From Alphaproteobacteria bacterium (GTDB taxonomy: Bacteria; Pseudomonadota; Alphaproteobacteria; Caulobacterales; Parvularculaceae), in contig JAUHYK010000009.1 of NCBI GenBank assembly GCA_030426465.1, forward strand, positions 19,066 to 83,065: 64,000 nt of DNA, read 5' to 3'. A program made the position numbers and the translations under genes. The notes beneath the pieces are model-generated. The model saw nothing but the letters and a program-made list of their open reading frames with translations. It searched no databases and was not told the origin of the DNA. Below are positions 57,619 to 64,000 of the stretch, piece by piece; within the stretch, counting starts at the first letter, position 1, and the number at the start of each line of letters is the position of its first letter.

Positions 57619-58596
57619 TCAATAGCGCGCCAGCGCCGACCCCCAGGCAAGGCCGCCGCCAAGCGCCGCAAAGACCAGCAATTGGCCGCGCTCAATGCGC
57701 CCGTCACGGATGCCGGCGTCAAGCGCCAGCGGGATTGACGCAGAAGACGTGTTGGCGTGTTTGTCGATGGTGACAATCACTTTGCTTTCATCAAGCTCTA
57801 GCCGTTTACCGCAGGATTCTATGATGCGGATATTCGCCTGATGCGGCACGAACCAATCGATTTCGTGACGACTTACCTTGGCGCGCTCAGTCACCTCGAA
57901 AACCGCATTTGAAATCTGCTCCACTGCGTTTCGGAAAACTTCCTTGCCGTTCATGCGCACCTTTCCGACCGTACCAGTCGAGGACGGGCCACCATCAGCA
58001 TAAAGATGTTTCGCTAATCGCCCGTCAGAGGACAGATAGGTTGCGAGGATGCCGCGCGGTTCCCGCGCCGTCTGCGCCTCCTCCCCGGTGAGCACCACAG
58101 CCCCTGCGCCATCGCCGAACAGAACACAGGTCGCCCGATCCTCCCAGTCGAGAAAGCACGACAGCTTTTCGGCGCCGATAATCAACGCATGCTTCACCTG
58201 CCCCGTCCTGATGAAGTCATGGGCGATATTCATGGCGTATAAAAATCCAGCGCAGGCGGCTGATACGTCAAACGCAATGCCCGGCGGCGCCCCGATCTTG
58301 TCCTGCACATAGACAGCCGTTGAGGGAAAGGTTTTGTCGGGCGTCACCGTGGCGACAATGATGAGACCGATATCCCGGGGTTTGAGCCCAGCCTGGTCGA
58401 GCGCACTCCAAGCGGCGGCCGTGGCGAGATCAGAAGACGCTTCGTCGTCCGCCGCGAAATGGCGCTGCGCGATCCCTGACCGGCTGCGGATCCATTCATC
58501 CGATGTCTCCACCTTTTTGGCGAGATCTTCGTTGGTGACGACGTTTTTCGGCAGATAAGACCCAACGCCTGAAATTATCGTCTCAATCATCGCCAT
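57619..58596 (-). CDS. FabH-like 3-oxoacyl-ACP synthase III
   Basis: The ATG at 58596 gives 325 residues. The Cys-His-Asn triad is present: AFDVSAACAGFLYAMN (Cys near 114), FVPHQANIRI (His near 249) and DKHANTSSASIPLAL (Asn near 279), and GDGAGAVVLTGEE is standard. It condenses an acyl-CoA primer with malonyl-ACP. It is not beside plsX, as the housekeeping fabH usually is, so this may be a second copy or a moved one. Converges on the fatty acid hydroxylase gene with no gap. Confidence 0.93.
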   Translation of the reverse strand: MAMIETIISGVGSYLPKNVVTNEDLAKKVETSDEWIRSRSGIAQRHFAADDEASSDLATAAAWSALDQAGLKPRDIGLIIVATVTPDKTFPSTAVYVQDKIGAPPGIAFDVSAACAGFLYAMNIAHDFIRTGQVKHALIIGAEKLSCFLDWEDRATCVLFGDGAGAVVLTGEEAQTAREPRGILATYLSSDGRLAKHLYADGGPSSTGTVGKVRMNGKEVFRNAVEQISNAVFEVTERAKVSRHEIDWFVPHQANIRIIESCGKRLELDESKVIVTIDKHANTSSASIPLALDAGIRDGRIERGQLLVFAALGGGLAWGSALARY

Positions 58597-58694
58597 CGCT
58601 CTTCCCCCAACGCCGCATGAGGCTACCTTAAGCCCATGTGTCGAACATGACGACAGTAAATTCGCCGCACTGCACAATTTGTAAGGTAAGCCGT

Positions 58695-59522
58695 TCAGCC
58701 CGTGAAAACATCGAAGGCGAGCGCCCCGGCGGCGAACAGCACATAGGCGCCAAATCCCTTGGAAAGGAGATCCGCGTCGAGGTGATGCGCAGCTTTGGCG
58801 CCCCAAGGCGCCGCGATCCCCGCCATTATCGCCATCACGGCGAATGCTGGAAGGTTCACATAGCCGAGAGACATGGGGGGCAGCGCCTGCGCGGCCAGAC
58901 CGGACAGAATAAAGCCGACAACGCCAGGCGCAGCCACGGCGACGCCAAAACCGGCCGAGGTCGCAATCGCCTGATGCATGGTGCGCCCGGCCAGCGTCAT
59001 CACCATCACGCCCATGGCGCCGCCGCCGATCCCCATCAGGCTCGAAAAAAAACCCGTGCCAAAACCTAGCGGAACTTTCATCCGGCGGCGATTGAGATTG
59101 ATGGTCTTTACATGGCCGCGGTCTTTGCCGAAGAGACGCCTGTAGGCGACATAAAACGCGCCGCCCGCAAAGATGATTGTCAAGAGCTCCGCCGGCGCCC
59201 AATGAGCCAACAAACCGCCGGCCCCGGCGCCGCCAGCAATCCACGGCGCCCAATGGCGCAGCATTTCCCCGTCCACATGGCCCGCGCGATGATGGGTCGC
59301 GAGGGATCGCACCGAGGTAACGATGATAACAGCGAGGGACGTGCCGATCGCGGTTTTCAGACTCGAGCCCTCTTCATAGCCAAGCAGATGAAAGATCGCA
59401 TAGAGCGCCGGCGTCGTGATAACCCCGCCGCCAATGCCAAACAGCCCGCCCGCGTAACCTGAGGCGAAGCCTGCTGCGAGAAGCGCAACGATCAATACCC
59501 AATGCTCGGCGAGAAAGCTCAT
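58695..59522 (-). CDS. TSUP-family (TauE/SafE) permease
   Basis: The ATG at 59522 gives 275 residues with about eight hydrophobic segments in two parallel halves. Each half carries the TSUP glycine motif: GYAGGLFGIGGGVITTPAL near residue 25 and GFFSSLMGIGGGAMGVMVM near residue 160. The family moves sulfite, sulfonates or similar anions across the inner membrane; the substrate is unknown. Its ATG lies one base after the dusA stop region, so the two are co-transcribed. Confidence 0.92.
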   Translation of the reverse strand: MSFLAEHWVLIVALLAAGFASGYAGGLFGIGGGVITTPALYAIFHLLGYEEGSSLKTAIGTSLAVIIVTSVRSLATHHRAGHVDGEMLRHWAPWIAGGAGAGGLLAHWAPAELLTIIFAGGAFYVAYRRLFGKDRGHVKTINLNRRRMKVPLGFGTGFFSSLMGIGGGAMGVMVMTLAGRTMHQAIATSAGFGVAVAAPGVVGFILSGLAAQALPPMSLGYVNLPAFAVMAIMAGIAAPWGAKAAHHLDADLLSKGFGAYVLFAAGALAFDVFTG

Positions 59523-59523
59523 A

Positions 59524-60504
59524 TCAGACAGGCTCACGGATGCGCATGACTTCCAGCGCTTCATCAAGAATGGTTGCGCGCGCCGCGCTCGCATTCTCTG
59601 AGAGGAACCGCCGCCACGCCCTCGCCCCCGGCGCGCCATGATAAAGGCCGAGCATATGACGGGTGATCGAATGAGGCCGGACGCCAATCTCAAAGGAGCG
59701 CTTCACATATTGCGACATCGCCTCCACCACATCCACGCGCGATGGAGCCGGCGCCGCTTCCCCGAACATCGCTTCATCGACTCCCGCAAGAATGTATGGC
59801 GCGCCATAGGCGGCGCGGCCGAGCATGACGCCATCGAAATCAGAAACAAGGCTCGTTGCAGCCTGCACACCCTCAATACCCCCGTTCAGAACAATCGTCA
59901 GATCGGGCCGCTCACGCTTCAAGCGCCGGACAAGATCATAATCGAGCGGCGGAATCGTGCGGTTTTCCTTTGGCGACAAACCCTGGAGCCATGCCTTGCG
60001 GGCATGAACGATAAAAACATCGCAGCCTGTCGCGGCGACTTTCTCAACAAAAGCGAAAAGGCTTTCTTCAGGATCCTGATCGTCAACGCCAATGCGGCAC
60101 TTCACCGTAACGGGGATGTCCACAGCTTTTCTCATCGCCGCCACACATTCCGCCACGAGATCAGGCGTCTTCATCAAACAGGCGCCAAAAGCGCCCGACT
60201 GAACCCGGTCGGACGGGCAGCCCACATTCAAATTGATTTCGTCATAGCCGTAGCCCTCGCCGATTTTAGCGGCCTCGGCCAGCTTTCCCGGCTCTGAGCC
60301 TCCCAACTGCAAGGCGACGGGATGCTCACTCGTGTCAAAGCCCAGCAAATAATCGCGATCACCATGGATCGCCGCTTCTGCGGTGATCATTTCGGTGTAA
60401 AGGCGCGCGCGTTTCGACATTAACCGGTGAAAATAGCGGCAATGGCGGTCGGTGCCGTCCATCAACGGAGCAACGCAAAATCGGTATGGCTGGATTTGAG
60501 ACAT
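59524..60504 (-). CDS. dusA: tRNA-dihydrouridine synthase A
   Basis: The ATG at 60504 gives 326 residues (a GTG at 60528 would add eight). A TIM-barrel FMN enzyme: FCVAPLMDGTDRHCRYFHRLMSKRARLYTEM, here as APLMDGTDRHCR and YTEMITAEA, then ALQLGGSEP, the catalytic Cys in NLNVGCPSDRVQSGAFGACLM and NGGIEGVQAA. It reduces uridines at D-loop positions 20/20a of tRNA. The first 9 bases of the coding strand pair with an upstream inverted copy. Translates just before the TSUP gene. Confidence 0.96.
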   Translation of the reverse strand: MSQIQPYRFCVAPLMDGTDRHCRYFHRLMSKRARLYTEMITAEAAIHGDRDYLLGFDTSEHPVALQLGGSEPGKLAEAAKIGEGYGYDEINLNVGCPSDRVQSGAFGACLMKTPDLVAECVAAMRKAVDIPVTVKCRIGVDDQDPEESLFAFVEKVAATGCDVFIVHARKAWLQGLSPKENRTIPPLDYDLVRRLKRERPDLTIVLNGGIEGVQAATSLVSDFDGVMLGRAAYGAPYILAGVDEAMFGEAAPAPSRVDVVEAMSQYVKRSFEIGVRPHSITRHMLGLYHGAPGARAWRRFLSENASAARATILDEALEVMRIREPV

Positions 60505-60565
60505 ATGGCAGTCAGACAAGTGTATCACGGTACCCGTGCATAGCGTGCGGCAAGCAATATGTCTC
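60498..60565 (-). promoter_or_regulatory. Inverted repeat that can mask the dusA start codon
   Basis: GAGACATAT (60498-60506) and ATATGTCTC (60557-60565) are perfect inverted copies separated by 50 bases; on the minus strand the second arm includes the dusA ATG. The loop contains a further perfect hairpin CACGG/CCGTG. In the mRNA the start codon would be in a stem, so expression may be controlled by structure. The copies also extend weakly beyond nine bases, as in an inverted duplication of the gene start. Confidence 0.45.
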
Positions 60566-60630
60566 TATCCCACCTCAAGGAATGGATAAGTTAGCGACGA
60601 GAGCGACGAAATCTCCGCCTGAGCCCGGGA

Positions 60631-63600
60631 TCAGCCGTCCGGTAAGGTCGTTGCCACCACGGGGCCTTGATCCTGAAACCAGCGCCGCCCTAGCGGGCGC
60701 CGCCGCGGCCAGACTTCATCAAGAGTCTCAGCGTCATAAAGTCGTCCATTCTTCATGACGAATTCGAGCGACAACGTATTGCGAATGTCTTCAAGTGGAT
60801 TCTCGTTAAGAATTAACAGATCGGCGAATTTTCCGGGCTCAAGGCTGCCGATATCAAGTGCGCGTCCGATCACTTCACTTGATCCTATGGTCGCTGCTCT
60901 CAACACCTCATGAGGCGTGGCGCCGCCAGCAGCCAGTGCTTGCATCTCCCAGTGATAGCCGAGCCCCTGCATGTTTCCGTGACTGCCGACCCCGATCAGA
61001 CCACCTGCTCGCAGAATCTTCAAAGTGTCACCGGCGAACAAAGGGTAGGTTTGATTTTCCGACGGGCGCCAGTGAATGTTTCTCAGCTTATCAGTGATGA
61101 TATGTTCAGGCATGAAGCGCCGCAGTTTGTCATCGAAATGCTCATAATTGCTGATCACCATGTCATCCCATGCGGGCGGGCCGCCATAACCCACAAGTAA
61201 TGTCGGCGTGTAAGCAATCCGGCTTTTCACATAAAGCTCTACGACATCATCATAGAGCGGTGTTACCGGCAAGGTGTGTTCATTGCCTGAAAAACCATCA
61301 ATGGCGTGAGTGAGGTTAAGCCAGAAGTCGCTGGCCCCTTCCGTCGTCGGCATCATGCCGAGTTCCGCCGCGGCCTCTATCATATGCTGTCGCTGTTCGC
61401 GTCCGCCGACCATATAGGATTTGATATTTCTCGTGTGGTAATAATCGCGATAACGCATGAGGACGCTAATGGCGTTTTCCTTGGAGTCCATGTGGCTATT
61501 TACAAAAACGCCCGGTCCCGTTGAGTAGGCGCGAGGACCGACCATCAGCCCGGCGTCGATCATGTCCTGATAAGCGAACACATCCACAGTGAAGGGCTGT
61601 ACGTCGAGACCCGAGGTGACTCCGTAAGCGAGATTGACCAGAAAATTCCAATGTCCCGGTTCTTGCAGTTTGCGCCTGACCTCAACCCAATGGGCATGGG
61701 TGTCGACAAAGCCCGGCAGAATATATTTTCCTCTGACATTTCGGATCGTCACATCTTTCGGGACATCCAGCCTGCCACGTTTTCCAATTGCGGCAATGCG
61801 ATTATTCACCACAAGGATATCGGCGTTCTTGATCACCTCGCCATCCTTCATGGTGATCGCCGTCGCACCGCGCAACAGGATTGCGCCTTCAGGCTTGTCT
61901 CGCGGCAATTCCAGATCAATTGAGACCGACTTGGCTTTGTCTTCCGCTTCACCATCCTTCAATGAAGTAATGTCTTTGACGGCAATCTCGCGATAGGTAG
62001 CGCCGACCGTCCAGAAAACAGTCGCGCCATCAGCAGACCAGCCGAAAAAGTCGTCGCCAATGTCCGTAAGCTTGTTCACATTTGCGTCCGGCTCCGATAG
62101 GTCTGTGACCGGCGGTTCGCCGCTCCCTCGCGGCGGCAATTGAACAAGATATAGCTGCGACGCTGTCTTCACCAATGCCTGATCCCCGCGAGGGTTGAGC
62201 TTGAGATCGTCCACGGCGACATCTTGATCTGCGAAATACTGGTTCCAGTTCTGCATCACGATCTTGGCGCGCACTCGCATATCGGTTCCGTCCAGCCGAA
62301 CCGACTTGGCGCCATCCGGCGTATAATATCGGACGCGTGTTCCGTCGGGACTGACTTGAGGCAGGCGTGCGCCGAAAGCATGCGAGACTAGAGAAGCTTT
62401 ACCGCCTTCTGTTGGTAGGCGAATGATGTCCGTCGGCCGCGCAGGCGAGATTTCATATATTGCGCGCAGGCGCTCATAGTGATTGGCCCGCATCGCAACG
62501 ATTTCATCACCCTTCGGTGAGAAAACGGGATCAGAATAAAAATCGGCAATTTCCGTCACACGTTGCGGCGCGCCGCCTTCCGCTGCGACGGTCCATACAT
62601 GCCCTTTTTCACCGGCGGACCAGCTGACATAGGCAATGCGGCGTCCATCGGGTGACCATGAGGGTTGGAAAGCATAGGTCTCGGCATCGCTTAATCTTCG
62701 TGGATACGCGTCATCGGTTAGTTCCTGAACGTAGACGGCGCCGAGAGCGGAAAAAACGATTGAATCGCCATCAGGAGACAGCTTGGTTTCTTCTATAATG
62801 CGAACCCGCACCGGGCCGGTATCATCCTTTTGCTGAACACGCGTGGTGGGACCCATTCCCAACGCCACATGCACAGAGAAAGGGATTTCGGCGATCGTTC
62901 CATCTCCAATAAAGATGCGATGAAATTTTCCGTCCTTGATAAAGACAATGTTGCGGTCATCCGGCGTAAAGGCGAAGCGCGGGAACAGATCGGCGTAATA
63001 TCCGCCGATCTGTCCATCATGGCCGACTGGAAACGCCAGCCACCGGTCATCACCAGTCTCAAGATTGCGCAGCCGAAGACCCGTTTGAAGGCCATCGCGG
63101 CTCGCATAGGCAAGATATCGACCGTCATGAGACAACGCCGGCTTCATGCCCCCACCGCCGACTGCGGCGACGATCAAATCTTCTACGCCGCTTTTCAAAT
63201 CCCGGCGCGCAATCGCCCAGTTGGGCGGGTCTTCATCCGTCCATGTGGAGCCGTGTTTAGTTGCATAATAGATGAAACGCCCGTCCGGTGAAGCGACGGC
63301 GCCGAGCGCATTGTGGCGCGCATCGAAAGATTCATGCCCCGATGGTTTGGCGTTGGTAATGCGCTCGCCCTCATCACCATTGACACTGAACTTGTAAAGT
63401 TCAAACGCCAGAACATAATGAACGGCTCGGGAGACAAAAACAGCTTCCCCATTGGCGCTCCAGGCGGGAGAAGTGAATAGCGTTGCGCCCTTATCATGAG
63501 ATAGTTGCTTTAGTCCGCTTCCATCGGCATTGGCTATCCAGAGATTGGAGCTCCCTGACCTATCGCTGATAAACGCAAATTGCTTTCCGTCAGGCGAAAA

Positions 63601-63870
63601 TACAGGATGGGTCTCAAAGGCTGCTCCTTGCAGCACGGGACGCGCTTTTCCACCATCGATATCAAGCGTATAAATGTCGCCAAGAAGGTCGAACAGGATT
63701 GTCCGGCCATCCGGCGAGACATCCAGCGCCATCCATGTGCCTTCATCGACCTCAAAATCAAGGCTGCGTGGCATTTGGAGGGGCAATGCCGTTCCATCCT
63801 CACCCGGCCCCAATGCGCGCGCACTCGACAGGGAAAATGCTGCGACAGTCACAAGCAGCAGCAAAGGCAA
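60631..63870 (-). CDS. Large exported amidohydrolase with N-terminal PD40 propeller, start lost or unclear
   Basis: A protein of about 1079 residues. Residues 20-650 are TolB-like PD40 blades ([60 protein letters not shown]). Residues 660-1060 are an amidohydrolase: [15 protein letters not shown] for the first metal His pair, then a late [12 protein letters not shown] and [19 protein letters not shown] hydrophobic signal core ([17 protein letters not shown]) opens it, but the only usable start is TTG at 63870, with no ribosome-binding site, and a stop precedes by 12 bases; no basic n-region is present. The 5' end is therefore probably missing (see the junction finding). Substrate unknown. Confidence 0.85.
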   Translation of the reverse strand: MPLLLLVTVAAFSLSSARALGPGEDGTALPLQMPRSLDFEVDEGTWMALDVSPDGRTILFDLLGDIYTLDIDGGKARPVLQGAAFETHPVFSPDGKQFAFISDRSGSSNLWIANADGSGLKQLSHDKGATLFTSPAWSANGEAVFVSRAVHYVLAFELYKFSVNGDEGERITNAKPSGHESFDARHNALGAVASPDGRFIYYATKHGSTWTDEDPPNWAIARRDLKSGVEDLIVAAVGGGGMKPALSHDGRYLAYASRDGLQTGLRLRNLETGDDRWLAFPVGHDGQIGGYYADLFPRFAFTPDDRNIVFIKDGKFHRIFIGDGTIAEIPFSVHVALGMGPTTRVQQKDDTGPVRVRIIEETKLSPDGDSIVFSALGAVYVQELTDDAYPRRLSDAETYAFQPSWSPDGRRIAYVSWSAGEKGHVWTVAAEGGAPQRVTEIADFYSDPVFSPKGDEIVAMRANHYERLRAIYEISPARPTDIIRLPTEGGKASLVSHAFGARLPQVSPDGTRVRYYTPDGAKSVRLDGTDMRVRAKIVMQNWNQYFADQDVAVDDLKLNPRGDQALVKTASQLYLVQLPPRGSGEPPVTDLSEPDANVNKLTDIGDDFFGWSADGATVFWTVGATYREIAVKDITSLKDGEAEDKAKSVSIDLELPRDKPEGAILLRGATAITMKDGEVIKNADILVVNNRIAAIGKRGRLDVPKDVTIRNVRGKYILPGFVDTHAHWVEVRRKLQEPGHWNFLVNLAYGVTSGLDVQPFTVDVFAYQDMIDAGLMVGPRAYSTGPGVFVNSHMDSKENAISVLMRYRDYYHTRNIKSYMVGGREQRQHMIEAAAELGMMPTTEGASDFWLNLTHAIDGFSGNEHTLPVTPLYDDVVELYVKSRIAYTPTLLVGYGGPPAWDDMVISNYEHFDDKLRRFMPEHIITDKLRNIHWRPSENQTYPLFAGDTLKILRAGGLIGVGSHGNMQGLGYHWEMQALAAGGATPHEVLRAATIGSSEVIGRALDIGSLEPGKFADLLILNENPLEDIRNTLSLEFVMKNGRLYDAETLDEVWPRRRPLGRRWFQDQGPVVATTLPDG

Positions 63871-63887
63871 GACAAGGTATACCTAGT

Positions 63888-64000
63888 TTGTTAGAGTTTA
63901 AAACCTATCGCTACCGAGGCCATTCTATCTCTGATGCTGCCACTTACCGAACAAAGGAAGAAGTATCTGCCTATAAGGAGCAAGATTCCATAGAAGCCGT
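63888..64000 (+). pseudogene. Fragment of pyruvate dehydrogenase E1 component alpha (internal piece, continues off the window)
   Basis: In frame from 63888 the plus strand encodes [26 protein letters not shown] and [19 protein letters not shown]-x-SD-xx-xYR-x-KEEV-xx-Y is the signature of E1-alpha near residue 250 of about 330. There is no start codon, and the 240 or so preceding residues are absent: upstream is the amidohydrolase on the opposite strand. By hand count this end is about 43% GC, well below the rest, with Bacteroidota-like wording ([12 protein letters not shown]). It may be a chimeric end or a transferred fragment. Confidence 0.75.

Noticed and set aside
59524-60630. Integrated element at dusA
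   Set aside because: No integrase or mobile genes adjoin dusA; only a short inverted repeat is present, reported separately.

Overview
This 64 kb window is a piece of an alphaproteobacterial chromosome of moderately high GC content. The evidence is gene order: fabD-fabG-acpP-fabF-mltG-yicC-gmk, rpsF-rpsR-rplI-dnaB, guaA/rsmB/guaB, a DksA without the zinc cysteines, and a SpmX-like muramidase-domain protein. Placement near Caulobacterales/Parvularculales is an inference from these families, not something computed here. Nearly all genes are ordinary, densely packed chromosomal genes. I see no CRISPR array, rRNA, clear tRNA, insertion sequence or prophage.

Layout. 0.1-4.3 kb: small metabolic and accessory genes (thioesterase, MBL hydrolase, an exported CxxCH/Vgb pair, an ArsR-SRPBCC pair, a small membrane protein). 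4.4-8.4 kb: carB and greA. 8.6-9.7 kb: two small exported proteins. 9.7-16.0 kb (minus strand): the fatty acid/cell wall/nucleotide cluster fabD to gmk. 16.0-20.3 kb: an intergenic palindromic repeat, a glycosyltransferase, then rpsF-rpsR-rplI and dnaB. 20.3-25.7 kb: an accessory block (RidA, GFA, YciI-like, TetR, GST, and a KatG with a lipoprotein signal) separating dnaB from alr. 25.8-29.8 kb: a candidate structured RNA with a strong promoter, then alr, an MlaE/MlaF-type ABC transporter and an FkbM methyltransferase cut short by an in-frame stop. 29.8-40.2 kb: unknown proteins, then the purine genes guaA and guaB with rsmB, an Ntn-hydrolase-like protein and rlmE. 40.4-43.3 kb: a probable envelope-stress module (DUF6249, ECF sigma factor, small membrane partner, DUF937, BON-LysM protein) and a cold-shock gene. 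43.5-46.3 kb: a GNAT remnant, dksA, a FlgN-like gene and the SpmX-like gene. 46.3-52.4 kb: a UDG-family protein, two GFA proteins, a nucleoside transporter, a phosphohexomutase, a beta-propeller lactonase-like protein and SlyX. 52.4-55.9 kb: a probable copper locus (PepSY membrane protein, TonB-dependent receptor, DUF2946). 56.0-63.9 kb: a Crp/Fnr regulator, a fatty-acid hydroxylase, a FabH-like synthase, a TSUP permease, dusA and a very large exported amidohydrolase.

Most notable points. (1) At 63.87 kb a 5'-truncated amidohydrolase gene abuts a 5'-truncated, low-GC pyruvate dehydrogenase E1-alpha fragment; this looks like an assembly chimera or an illegitimate recombination junction. (2) The SpmX-like protein keeps the full T4-lysozyme Glu/Asp/Thr catalytic spacing. 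(3) KatG carries a lipobox. (4) An 18-bp element containing a DnaA-box-like motif sits exactly 17 bp upstream of the -10 box at two loci, guaA and the candidate RNA upstream of alr. (5) The alr leader contains mutually exclusive hairpins. (6) A proteasome-beta/HslV-like protein with Asn in place of the key Asp lies between guaB and rlmE.
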